Positions 20,171 through 29,501 of a stretch of DNA of 64,000 bases are shown here, one piece after another; position 1 is the stretch's first letter; every line of letters begins with the position of its first letter. The notes under the pieces were generated by a model. It was not told the DNA's origin. It saw only the letters and a list, made by a program, of their open reading frames with translations, and made no database searches. The position numbers and the translations under genes are program-made. Location: the NCBI GenBank assembly GCA_951799425.1, contig OX637402.1:32458492-32522491 (forward strand), written 5' to 3'. The DNA is from Ilex aquifolium. Its lineage: Eukaryota; Streptophyta; Magnoliopsida; Aquifoliales; Aquifoliaceae.

Positions 20171-23100
20171 CTAAAAGAACTTCTTAAGGTGTTCGGCATT
20201 CCAAGAGTGTGGTAGGACCTTCCCCTCCTCTGTTTGCAACTCATAGTTCCCTGGTCTGATCACCCTTGATACGATATAGGGTCCTTCCCAGTTGGGTCCC
20301 AATTTCCCATGCGTGGGATCCTTCCTTGCAAGCAGAAGCCTCCTAAGTACCAAGTCTCCAGCCTTGAAACTTCTGTGCCTTACCTTCCTGTCGTAGTATC
20401 TTGCAGTTTTCCTTTGGTAAAGTCGGACACGATGCAGAGCTCTTTCTCTCTTTTCATCCAGGAGATCGAGGTTTAATAAGAGAGACTCATCATTGTGTTC
20501 GGCATCTGCAAATTCCACCCTTGGTGATTGGAGCCCCACCTCAACAGGGGCTACTGCTTCGGTCCCAAAGGCCAAAGCGAAGGGGGTTTCCTGAGTTGCT
20601 GACCTGACGGTGGTCCTGTAGGCCCACAATACCTCAGGGATGTACTCCACCCACTTGCCTTTTAGGTTTTCTAATTTAGTCTTCAGAGCTGTCTTTATGG
20701 TTCTGATTGTGACCTCTGCTTGCCCATTGGATTGAGGATGTGCAGGAGCTGAGAAATAGTTCTTTATCCCAAGCTCAGCACAGAAGCTCTTAAACTTTGA
20801 GTTGTCAAACTGCTTCCCATTGTCAGACACGACTGCTCTGGGAACCCCAAATCTGCAAACTATCGACTTCCAAACGAAGTTTTGGACTTTTTGTTCAGTG
20901 ATTGTTGCCAAAGGTTCGACCTCTGCCCATTTGGTGAAGTAATCCACCCCTATGATAGCAAACTTGCATTGCCCCACACCGGTGGGAAGGGGTCCAAGAA
21001 TATCCAAACCCCACTGCTGAAAGGGCCATGGGCTTACCACCGAGGTTAGTAGCTCGGGGGGACAATGGGAAACATTGGCATGTTCCTGGCAAGTCTTGCA
21101 TCTTTTTACTAAATCGGTGGCGTCTTTGAGCATGGTTGGCCAATAATATCCTTGTCTCAGTACTTTTCCTGCCAAGGCCCGAGCTCCTATGTGATTGCCA
21201 CATATCCCTTCATGTACTTCTCTGAGTATATAGTTGGCATCTTCATCCCCCACGCACTTAAGGAGAGGCGTTGAGAACCCCTGTTTGTACAGATTTCCTT
21301 GCAACAAGGAAAATCTGGCTGACATGGTCCTCAGCTTAGAAGCCTCATTGGCATCGCTTGGCAGAGTCCCACTCTGCAGGTACCCAATGACGGGGTCCAT
21401 CCAAATTGGCTGAGCTCCGATTGATAGTATGTCTTCTTCTTCGATACTTACTGAAGGCTCTGGAAGGTGCTCCACTGGTATTAGCCTATCCAAATCTTCT
21501 TGTGAGGCCGTTGCTAACCTCGCCAGTGCATCTGCTCGTGCATTCTCTGCTCTAGGCACGTGTCTGACCTTAACCTGCACAAATTTCTTTATTAATTCTC
21601 GTACCTTTCTGAGGTATAGAACCATCTTTTCGCCTCTCACTTCGTAGGAGTCCTCTATCTGCTTTACCATCAGTTGAGAGTCACTGCAGATCTCCAGCTG
21701 CTCTGCTTCCATAAAATACGCAAGATTGAGCCCAGCGATGACAGCTTCATATTCTACTTTGTTATTTGAAGCCTCGAACCCAAATCTAAGGGCATACTCG
21801 ACATCGATTCCTTCTGGGGAGGTCAAGATCATTCCTGCACCGCTTCCCTGAGCATTGGCAGCTCCATCTACTGAAAGTTTCCATATGGGGAGGTCTGGTA
21901 TTAAATCTGTGGTCTCCATAGGCGCCGCTGCTGTGAACTCTGCAATGAAATCCGCCAAAATTTGCCCTTTGATGGCAATTCTTTGCTTGTATCTGATGTC
22001 AAATTCACTGAGCTCTATGGCCCATTTAACCAACCTCCTCGAGGACTCTGGCTTATGTAGCACTTGCTTCATCGGCTGGTCTGTTGGAACCTCGATAGTA
22101 TGAGTCTGAAAATAGGGCCTGAGTCTTCTGGCTGTTGTCACCAGCGCTAAGACGAGCTTTTCCATCTTTGGATATCTCTCCTCTGCCCCCCTCAGAGCTC
22201 TGCTACAGTAGTAGACTGGTTGCTGAGCTCTGTCTCGCTCCCTAACCAGCGCTGCGCTTGTCGAAAAATCTGAAACCGCCAGGTAGAGAGTAAGGACCTC
22301 CCTTTCTAAAGGGCTCACCAGAACAGGAGGAGAGCTCATATAATATTTCAAGGCTTTAAATGCTTCTTCACACTTGGCATCCCACTGGAACACCTTTTTT
22401 AATATCTGAAAGAATGGCTGGCATTTATCACTTGATCTAGACACGAAACGGCTCAAGGCAGCAATCCTGCCTGTCAAGCGTTGTACCTCCCTTGTGTTGG
22501 ATGGTGATTGCATCTCCACCATTGCCCTAACCTTCTCCGGGTTGGCTTCAATTCCTCGGCTGCTAACTATAAAACCCAGAAATTTCCCTGCCGAGACCCC
22601 AAATGCGCATTTTGCAGGGTTGAGCTTCATTTTGTACTCCTTCAGGATCTGGAATGACTCGGCTAGGTGCGCGATGTGGAGCTCTGCCTTTAGTGACTTT
22701 ACCAACATGTCATCGATGTAGACCTCCATGGATGCTCCTATTTGTTTTTGGAACATCCTATTCACTAATCGCTGGTAAGTGGCTCCAGCATTCTTTAATC
22801 CAAAAGGCATGACCTGATAGCAATATGTTCCTTGTTCAGTTACAAAAGAGGTCTTCTCTTGGTCATTGGGATCCATCCTAATCTGGTTGTAGCCTGAGAA
22901 GGCGTCCATGAAGCTAAGCAGCTCGTGTCCGGCAGTGGCATCTACTATTAGGTCGATCCGAGGTAGGGGAAAACTATCTTTGGGGCATGCTCGGTTGAGA
23001 TCAGTGAAGTCGATGCACAGTCGCCATTTGCCATTGGTTTTCTTGACGAGAACCACATTCGCCAACCAGGAAGGGTAGTCAACTTCCCTGATGGCCCTAG

Positions 23101-25282
23101 CATGGAGGAGTTTGATGACCTCCTCATTAATTGCCCTTTGCCTTTCGGAGGCAAAGCTCCTCCTCTTCTGTTTGACGGGCTTGCAAGTTGGGTTCACGCT
23201 TAGCTTATGGGTAATAACCGAAGGGTCAATTCCTTCCATGTCTTCTTGCTTCCAAGCAAACACTCCTATATTCTCCTTTAGGAACCGGATGAGGAGACTT
23301 TTGAGCTCAGCGTTCAGTCTGGAACCCACATAAACGAGGTGTTCCGGCTTCCCATCAAGCTGAATTGGTTCCAGCTCTTCTGAGGGCATTGGTCTTGTCT
23401 CCATTTCATCTCTCATGTCGAGTTCATCCAATTGGATGTTCTCGACCTCCTTCCTTTTTACAGAAGTCATGTAGCATTCTCTTGCTATGCGCTGGTCTCC
23501 TCTGACTACCCCAATTCCATTTTCTGTCGGGAATTTGACGACCAAGTGATAGGCAGATGAGATTGCCTTCATAGAATTAAGGGATGGCCTTCCAAGCAAG
23601 ATGTTATATGCAGAGGGCGCATCGACCACTAGGAATTTCACGGTTGTGGTGGCTTGGCAAGGTGGGTCCCCTAGGGTGAGCACGAGTTGGATTGAGCCCA
23701 GGGGGAGCACCCTTTCTCCGGAGAATCCCAGCAAGTGAGTGTTTACAGGTTCAAGTCTCTCCCTTCCTATGTCCATCTTGTCAAATGCAGGTGCGAAAAT
23801 GATATCTGTCGAGCTCCCGTTATCGATTAGAACCCGATGAACGGTTCTATTAGCTACCACAGCTCGCACCACCAATGGATCATCATGAGGGTACTGGCAT
23901 CCCTCCAAGTCAGCATCTGAAAAAGTGATAGTTGTATCTAAGTGTGGTGCTTTGGATACAGCGTGCACTTCGAGAGCTTCTTCGGCTCTAATCCGGCGGA
24001 GGTGTGCTTTCCTGGCTGAGCTAGATTCTCCACCTCCCGCGAACCCTCCAGATATCACTCTGATCTCACCTAGAGGTTGCTGATGTGGTGCAGGTGCCTG
24101 CTGTTGTGGTGGTGGAGGTGGAAGAGCTCGGTTCTGGTTGTCATGGGCTACGAAACGACGCAACTGACCTCGCTGGATTAAGAACTCGATTTCCTTTTTC
24201 AGTTGAATGCAGTCATCAGTGTGGTGACCATGATCTCTGTGGTAATCGCAGTACTTTGTGGGGTCTCTCTTGGCTGGATCTGCCTTCATTCGAGGTGGCC
24301 ATCTCAAGAACTTCTCGTTTTGGACCTCATACAGAACTTGTGACACAGCGGCAGTGAGTGGGGTGAATCGTTGAGGTCCGTATCTGGGCTGTAGGTCAGG
24401 CTGCATGGGACCCAGGCGATCTCTGACATTTCCTCTTCTCTTTGGTGAGCGGTCCCTATCCCTTCTTGGAGACCTCTCTCGCCCTTTCTCCTTCCTGGGA
24501 CTCCTGTCCCTTCTCTTTTCTTCTTTTTCCTTCTCCTTTCGTGAGGATGTACCCCCTACTTTGGAAAGGAGTGCCTCTTCACCATTTATATACTTCTCTG
24601 CCTTGGCTAACACCTCAGCCATGCTTGCCTGAGGGTTCTTCGATATGGAGAACATTAGATCCTTTGATTGCACTCCCAACCCTGCAATAAAGGCAGTTAT
24701 GGCGAATTTTTCGTCTGGAACGTCTACTTTTAGTGTCTCCGAGTTGAACCTTTGGACATAAGATCTCAGGTTTTCTTGGGGCCCCTGTTTCACGTTCAGT
24801 AGGTGGTAGCTCGGCTTTCTGTATATTCGGGCTCCTATAAAGTGAGATACGAAAGCTATGGAGAGCTCTTTAAAGGATGAGATCGAGGCTGGTGGGAGCC
24901 TGTGAAACCAAGCTAGGGCGGAGCCTTTCAGTGTGATGGCAAAAGCTCTGCAACGTACAGGATCCTGGTATCCATGCAGCTCCATCTGGTTCTTGTAAGT
25001 GTTGAGATAATCTACGGGATCTTTTGGTCCGTCAAAGACCTCTATTTGTGGCATCCTGAACTTTGGTGGGAGAGGAAAGTGCAACACTCCAGTGGTGAAT
25101 GGGGACTCGGTTTGTTGCACCAAGACGTCCATTGTAACCGGAGCCTTGCTCTTTACAGCCTCCTTCATGTGGCTGAGCTCTTGCTGGATATCTTTGAAGC
25201 GTTGCTCCCAGTGTTGATCCCTCCTGTCTTGCGGGTAAGGGAGAAAATCGTCCCTCTCACCCTCATGGTTCTGACTTTGCAC
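20171..25282 (-). CDS. Tat Ty3/gypsy gag-pol polyprotein (intact main frame)
   Basis: An uninterrupted frame of 1,703 codons. Domains in order: retrotransposon Gag capsid (about 75-240, 'GSALAWFHRLPP'), zinc-knuckle-like region (about 343-362), aspartic protease with catalytic D487 in DNGSS, reverse transcriptase with YIDD at about 855-858, first RNase H (about 990-1110), second archaeal-type RNase H with its first catalytic Asp in 'LSVDGAAN' at about 1139, integrase with HHCC zinc domain (about 1355-1410) and the DDE core (Asp near 1432, 'SDNGKQF', Glu in 'SNGQAE'). The protein ends right after the usual 'HSWNAEHLKKFF', without a chromodomain. The reported frame begins at a GTG, not an ATG, because the true N terminus lies upstream and is damaged (next entry). 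Products would act in the cytoplasmic particle and in chromosomal integration. Confidence 0.93.
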   Translation of the reverse strand: MQSQNHEGERDDFLPYPQDRRDQHWEQRFKDIQQELSHMKEAVKSKAPVTMDVLVQQTESPFTTGVLHFPLPPKFRMPQIEVFDGPKDPVDYLNTYKNQMELHGYQDPVRCRAFAITLKGSALAWFHRLPPASISSFKELSIAFVSHFIGARIYRKPSYHLLNVKQGPQENLRSYVQRFNSETLKVDVPDEKFAITAFIAGLGVQSKDLMFSISKNPQASMAEVLAKAEKYINGEEALLSKVGGTSSRKEKEKEEKRRDRSPRKEKGRERSPRRDRDRSPKRRGNVRDRLGPMQPDLQPRYGPQRFTPLTAAVSQVLYEVQNEKFLRWPPRMKADPAKRDPTKYCDYHRDHGHHTDDCIQLKKEIEFLIQRGQLRRFVAHDNQNRALPPPPPQQQAPAPHQQPLGEIRVISGGFAGGGESSSARKAHLRRIRAEEALEVHAVSKAPHLDTTITFSDADLEGCQYPHDDPLVVRAVVANRTVHRVLIDNGSSTDIIFAPAFDKMDIGRERLEPVNTHLLGFSGERVLPLGSIQLVLTLGDPPCQATTTVKFLVVDAPSAYNILLGRPSLNSMKAISSAYHLVVKFPTENGIGVVRGDQRIARECYMTSVKRKEVENIQLDELDMRDEMETRPMPSEELEPIQLDGKPEHLVYVGSRLNAELKSLLIRFLKENIGVFAWKQEDMEGIDPSVITHKLSVNPTCKPVKQKRRSFASERQRAINEEVIKLLHARAIREVDYPSWLANVVLVKKTNGKWRLCIDFTDLNRACPKDSFPLPRIDLIVDATAGHELLSFMDAFSGYNQIRMDPNDQEKTSFVTEQGTYCYQVMPFGLKNAGATYQRLVNRMFQKQIGASMEVYIDDMLVKSLKAELHIAHLAESFQILKEYKMKLNPAKCAFGVSAGKFLGFIVSSRGIEANPEKVRAMVEMQSPSNTREVQRLTGRIAALSRFVSRSSDKCQPFFQILKKVFQWDAKCEEAFKALKYYMSSPPVLVSPLEREVLTLYLAVSDFSTSAALVRERDRAQQPVYYCSRALRGAEERYPKMEKLVLALVTTARRLRPYFQTHTIEVPTDQPMKQVLHKPESSRRLVKWAIELSEFDIRYKQRIAIKGQILADFIAEFTAAAPMETTDLIPDLPIWKLSVDGAANAQGSGAGMILTSPEGIDVEYALRFGFEASNNKVEYEAVIAGLNLAYFMEAEQLEICSDSQLMVKQIEDSYEVRGEKMVLYLRKVRELIKKFVQVKVRHVPRAENARADALARLATASQEDLDRLIPVEHLPEPSVSIEEEDILSIGAQPIWMDPVIGYLQSGTLPSDANEASKLRTMSARFSLLQGNLYKQGFSTPLLKCVGDEDANYILREVHEGICGNHIGARALAGKVLRQGYYWPTMLKDATDLVKRCKTCQEHANVSHCPPELLTSVVSPWPFQQWGLDILGPLPTGVGQCKFAIIGVDYFTKWAEVEPLATITEQKVQNFVWKSIVCRFGVPRAVVSDNGKQFDNSKFKSFCAELGIKNYFSAPAHPQSNGQAEVTIRTIKTALKTKLENLKGKWVEYIPEVLWAYRTTVRSATQETPFALAFGTEAVAPVEVGLQSPRVEFADAEHNDESLLLNLDLLDEKRERALHRVRLYQRKTARYYDRKVRHRSFKAGDLVLRRLLLARKDPTHGKLGPNWEGPYIVSRVIRPGNYELQTEEGKVLPHSWNAEHLKKFF

Positions 25283-25620
25283 TTCTTCGTTGTGGCCATT
25301 CCTAGGGGGTAGGTAATGAGCATGCCCCCTGGTCTGGCTGCTTTCTCCTCCTTCGTTGACCTCTCTAAAGGGTCCCAGTGTCGTTGTTTCCTATGGGGGG
25401 GATTATTCTGGCCTTCTTGGGTCGGTCGTGCCTCCTGTGGGCGTTGTATGAGCTTTGATAGCTCTGCATTTTCCCTTAACAAGCGTTGGTTGACTAGGCG
25501 AAGGGCCTCCATCTCGTTATTAATGGGGGAATTTGCCTATTGTATGTTCCCGGGTTGTCTGCCGTTGGTAGCTTCCTGCTGATCTTGCATTTGTGGTAAG
25601 TTCGTTTGACTTCTGCTCAT
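25283..25620 (-). pseudogene. Damaged N terminus of gag
   Basis: The likely original start is the ATG at 25620 ('MSRSQTNLPQMQDQQEA'). In that frame a TAG stop occurs at 25537-25539. Downstream, the frame holding 'MEALRLVNQRLLRENAELSK' stays open to 25165 but is one frame away from gag-pol, which itself meets a TAG near 25395 when followed upstream. So at least one nonsense change and one single-base frame change lie between 25290 and 25540. The copy therefore cannot make full-length Gag without suppression or re-initiation. Confidence 0.75.
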
Positions 25621-25680
25621 ATTTCGAGTTGTTACCATCAGTCACTGAGAAATCAGCTTATTTGTAAATAGGAACAGTCG

Positions 25681-25701
25681 TTCCCACAGACGACACCAAA
25701 C
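25681..25701 (-). promoter_or_regulatory. Primer binding site region of the Tat element
   Basis: Directly inside the 5' LTR the minus strand reads GTTTGGTGTCGTCTGTGGGA. Its TTGGTG(T)CGTCTGTGGGA core is the form seen in many plant Ty3/gypsy elements. I could not match it with confidence to one tRNA 3' end. Confidence 0.55.
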
Positions 25702-26406
25702 TGATGGTGTAAATCTACGCGAATGAGCTATGGAACAGGATTATTTGATATGAACGATCTGTGTAGAGCTAAGAACGGTGTCTGAGCTACAAGGCTCGTG
25801 CTTGATAGAGCAGGTTAATGCTTCGGGGCCTGGGGGAATAGGAGGATAACAAGATTATAGTGGTTCACCGGCCTGAGCTCGGCTAGTCCACTCTGCCACA
25901 GAGTCTCTGGCTCCTCTCTTTCTTATTTATCAAGTTGAACATGTTACAGTAGGATATTCAGGGTATTAGAGTTTCTTCCTTTCTTTTGTGGTTCTCCCTC
26001 CCCCTTTATAGCCTCATGCTTACCTCTAATTCAAAATCATCTCCTTTATTGAGGGGATTGTGCCCTATCTTCATCTATAATCTCGGAGTTACCTAAGCTT
26101 CCTATGACTGGCTTCAAACGGCGAGATCTTTGTCGTTATCATGGGATCCTCTCCTTGGTTCTAGGAGAGGATCCTGGTTAGTTACGGGTTTCACGGCTTG
26201 GATCGGTTTGATTCCCATTACGACGGTATCTGCTGTTATCTCGCTGCCCTCTTGTCATTTCTCAGTTCGGGTCTTTAGTTGGGAGCCTTAATACCCGGCT
26301 AGGTGAGCTCAGGCCATGGCTGGGTGAGCTCTGCCTATTATGCCTGAGCTCCTGAGCTGAGCTTACTTTCTAAGCTCGTGACTAAGGTTTATTTTAGGTA
26401 TCATCA
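25702..26406 (-). repeat. 5' LTR of the Tat element
   Basis: This 705-bp copy has TGATG...CATCA ends and is the promoter copy for the element. On the minus strand it contains CTATAAAG at 26004-26011 in a 'gaggctataaagggggagg' context, a good TATA box. Genomic RNA would start roughly 25-30 bases further, near 25975. Confidence 0.93.
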
Positions 26407-26411
26407 GGTTT

Positions 26412-26622
26412 AAAAAAAAACTACTCAATTATCCTCATAAAAATTTGAAAGGATATATTGGTAATTTTGAAATTTCTGCTTTCTATAGGTAGGATCACGA
26501 TGAGTAATTAAATTGATCAAAATTAAGTTGACTTGACCTATCAAGATTTTGGTCAGCCAAAGTACGAGTCAGTTCAACAACTATCAAAAATAATTCGACA
26601 ACTATTGAAGCATCTGAGCTTA
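26412..26622. other. Unassigned intergenic sequence
   Basis: Short AT-rich stretch between the Tat element and a Copia-like LTR relic; nothing recognisable. Confidence 0.4.
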
Positions 26623-27229
26623 TGTTGGAAATAGGACAGAAGGGGAGTTAATTACCAAATGCTACATTGGCAAAAAAAGTCACAATTTTCTAAAATGTCA
26701 TATCATATCTAGAGAAAAGAGTTTCTAACAACCAAATATTCTTTCCAATATCCTTTCTAATAAACTAGGAGACTACACCATTAATCACTAGAGGACCCAT
26801 GCTTTGCTAATATATGTGCAATTGTATTCCCAAGAGTGTAATCGTCGTTTTATCCAAGTGTGAGAATTTGACTCAAACTCTCTAATTATAATAAAATGAG
26901 TTTGCTGGTAAATTAATGTAAGAATACTGAATGAAATAGCAAATGTATTAAAATAGTCTTAATAAACCATAAATAAATTTATTAGTGATTTGATAGGAAA
27001 CATAAAAATTTAATAATATCCAAATTGTATTGGATTACAATATTTTATCTCTATAAATAGAGTTGAGTTCTATGTAATTAGTTCTTCAATGAATAATACA
27101 TCGATATAGATTTTTTATCCGTGGATATATATAGTTACGGTATAACAAGGTAGATACGTTGTATTGAATCACGTTATATCTTTATGTTTTGTTTTATTAT
27201 TTTTCTTATTTTTAAATTCCTATTTTGCA
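26623..27229 (+). mobile_element. Copia-like solo LTR relic
   Basis: The block starts TGTTGGAAATAGG, has a TATA-type 'ctctataaatagagttg' at about 27050, then 'gttcttcaatgaataatac' and 'ttatccgtggatatat', and ends in a T-rich tail with TTGCA. This order is characteristic of plant Copia LTRs (U3-R-U5). No partner LTR and no matching target duplication were found, so the ends are estimates. The 69-codon frame at 27164 is part of the tail, not a gene. Confidence 0.55.
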
Positions 27230-28628
27230 ATAAATATTACTTGTATTAATTTTCTAATAAACTATTTTGGTAAACCACACATATCTTCTAGTATTCTCGT
27301 TTACTGTTGCTCTATTCACACACACAGCTCATTAACCAAATTACAGAGCTTACTCAGTTCTCATAGTTCATAATTCTTGACTTTATAAACCATCAGTATT
27401 AATTTTATTGATCTAATTCATCCGTAATCTTAATTATTACCCTTTTTGTCAGAAGCAGAACAGCAATCCATTGCAGTTGAATAAGCTAGTACAGTAGCCC
27501 AGACCCCAGAGGGGTGTGTCATGTGTGTGTGAGAGAGAGAGAAAGAGAAAGAGAGAGAACTGCATCACAGAAAGGTAAAGACATTGCTTATGAAAGCATG
27601 GAGTTGGCAGAGGGTGCAGAAGCGTTGAGAAAGAGAGAAAGCGCGCAACAAGACAAGTGCACCTATTGCACTGCAGTGGACCAACCCATTCGTTTTCACC
27701 TTCCCACTCTCTCTCTCTCTTGTTTTCTGGAGTTTATACGCTATGTACATATTAAGCTTCCATTGTGACCTCTAATGGAGTCTTTATCTGATATTTACCT
27801 TGGTATTAAGATTAGGTTGGAGTATTACTTCAGGGTGACAAAATATGGGCCACGTCAAATCTCTCACAAAATCACTGTTCTTGCGTCAGTTTGGTGTGAG
27901 AACTGGCAAGAAATAAAAATAAATAGAAATAGAAATAGAAAGGAGCAATAATGAAGGTGATGGGACCGAGTGGCAGGGCGTGGGAGAGGAAGAACATGAC
28001 ATTGTCGGTTGTTTTTTATGCTCAGTTGTTAATCTCATCAGTTGTTTCCCACTTATATCTCATCTTATAGCTTAGCCTCATCACAAGCAACCAAGCTGTC
28101 TCTTGTTGGATACATAGTTGGCCTGTTGCAACCACTGAAACATATCTTTTCTTTTTCTCTGTCTCTCTCTCTAACATTACAAAGGCCATTAGAGAGGTTA
28201 TGAATCGGCGATATGCTCAAGGAGGTGCTGCTGCGTCTAAGGCAGAGTTAGGGCCCCATTCATTCTCCCTTCTACCGTTCAAGGTTTGAGGATTGTGCTT
28301 CCCTCTCTCTCTCTCTCTCTCTCTCCCCTATTTTTCCCAATTACACGGTTTGGTTGGTTTCTTGATTCGTAGTTAGGTAATTGTTGAAATTAGGGAAATG
28401 GGTTGGTGGGTTTAGTACCCAAAAGCTGAATATTAAGAAGAAGAGAGGCAAAGACAAGTACGAGATTTAGTTTAGCTACTGTGGTCATTCGTTTGAATAA
28501 AAATTTCACTCATCCATGGTTTACGATATATGATCTAGGAGAACCTTTCTTTTGATGGTTGTCTCATAAAAAATTAGATTGGGCAAGAAACAGCTTCAAA
28601 ATCTAAGCGTTGTTGCGCATATAGATAG
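27230..28628. other. Upstream region of the ZF-HD gene
   Basis: No gene is supported. It contains GT/GA microsatellites at 27515-27558, a CT repeat at 28302-28324, and a T/C-rich leader-like region. The last kilobase probably includes the promoter and 5' untranslated exon(s) of the ZF-HD gene; a leader intron is possible but not provable. Confidence 0.45.
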
Positions 28629-29501
28629 ATGGCAATGACTGGTGAAAACGAGGACATCAAAATTCCAGGCTCTTTGGGTTATCACTCTCTTGAAACCCTA
28701 GATCGTGGTTGTCATCTTCCACAGCAAGACCAGCTGATTCAACAACAGTCACCGCGAAGTTCAAACCCAGAAAGGTTCTCAGGCGCTGGAGTCATCAGTA
28801 CCGGTGCAACAAGTGCACCAATTTCCGGCCGATCTGAATCAAAAACACCATCCAGAGCGCCATCGAAGTATCGAGAATGCCTCAAGAACCACGCGGCAAG
28901 CACAGGTGGGAAAGTCACCGACGGCTGTGGAGAGTTCATGCCGGGCGGCGTGGAAGGAACGCTAGAAGCTTTGAAGTGCGACGCTTGTAACTGCCACCGC
29001 AACTTCCACCGTAAAGTAATCAACAACGACGCCGTTTTGGTGCATCCACTTCAGCTGACTCCACCATTGCCACCTCCATCAGTTAACCACCATAGGACAA
29101 TATCAATGTGTACGCAAAGTAACCACTGGACTTCCATTGTTCAACCTGTGAAAATGGCGTTTGGGTTTGGTGCTGGAAGTGTAGCTACAGACTCATCAAG
29201 TGAACAAGAGTTCAATTTCAACCCGTTTCAGCCCAATTCAGTGGCGCCGCCGCCACCACCACCGTCTGTTACGGCGAAGAAGCGGGTTCGGACAAAGTTT
29301 ACTAGGGAGCAAAAAGATAAGATGTTGGAGTTTGCAGAGAAGGTGGGGTGGAGGATTCCCAAGGAAGATGATCCTGCAGTCCAGAGGTTTTGTGCTGAAT
29401 TTGGGTTGAAGAGACAGGTTCTCAAGGTTTGGATGCACAACAACAAGAATTCCGTAAAGAAACAGCCGCAAGAACCATTGGAGTCAAATGCAGCTGAATG
29501 A
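28629..29501 (+). CDS. ZF-HD homeodomain transcription factor
   Basis: Intronless 290-residue protein. The ZF-HD dimerisation zinc finger is at about residues 80-130 ('YRECLKNHAA' ... 'DGCGEFMPGG' ... 'LKCDACNCHRNFHRK') with the expected Cys and His residues. A Pro-rich linker follows, then an atypical plant homeodomain at about 216-278 ('KKRVRTKFTREQKDKMLEFA' ... 'GLKRQVLKVWMHNNKNS'), whose helix 3 has the family's VWMHNNK in place of WFQN. Members form homo- and heterodimers and bind ATTA-core sites; many act in floral and leaf development. Lack of introns and the length fit the ZHD family. The ATG at 28629 is the first in frame after a purine-rich leader. No damage is seen. The exact ZHD subgroup cannot be assigned without a tree. 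Confidence 0.93.
   Translation: MAMTGENEDIKIPGSLGYHSLETLDRGCHLPQQDQLIQQQSPRSSNPERFSGAGVISTGATSAPISGRSESKTPSRAPSKYRECLKNHAASTGGKVTDGCGEFMPGGVEGTLEALKCDACNCHRNFHRKVINNDAVLVHPLQLTPPLPPPSVNHHRTISMCTQSNHWTSIVQPVKMAFGFGAGSVATDSSSEQEFNFNPFQPNSVAPPPPPPSVTAKKRVRTKFTREQKDKMLEFAEKVGWRIPKEDDPAVQRFCAEFGLKRQVLKVWMHNNKNSVKKQPQEPLESNAAE

Larger units (their letters stand above)
13313..26406 (-). mobile_element. Complete Tat-lineage Ty3/gypsy retrotransposon with antisense genes
   Basis: A 13,094-bp element bounded by a perfect 5-bp target duplication GGTTT (13308-13312 and 26407-26411). The LTRs are at 13313-14018 (3') and 25702-26406 (5'). In the direction of its own transcription it runs: 5' LTR, primer site, damaged gag N terminus, intact gag-pol frame of 1,703 codons, 55-bp tandem array, two genes on the opposite strand, polypurine tract, 3' LTR. 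The second, archaeal-type RNase H domain after the usual one, together with large size and antisense ORFs, places it in the Tat (Retand-like) lineage. By eye the LTRs differ at about 21 positions plus one 1-base indel, near 97% identity; many differences are transitions. Confidence 0.95.

Noticed and set aside
20401-25312. Plus-strand frames opposite gag-pol (for example 24974-25312, 21855-22103)
   Set aside because: Complement-strand shadows of a GC-balanced 5-kb coding region; no splice context or family resemblance, unlike genes A and B.
25681-25701. Assigning the primer site to a specific tRNA
   Set aside because: The sequence is of a common plant Ty3/gypsy form, but I could not match it by eye to a definite tRNA 3' end.
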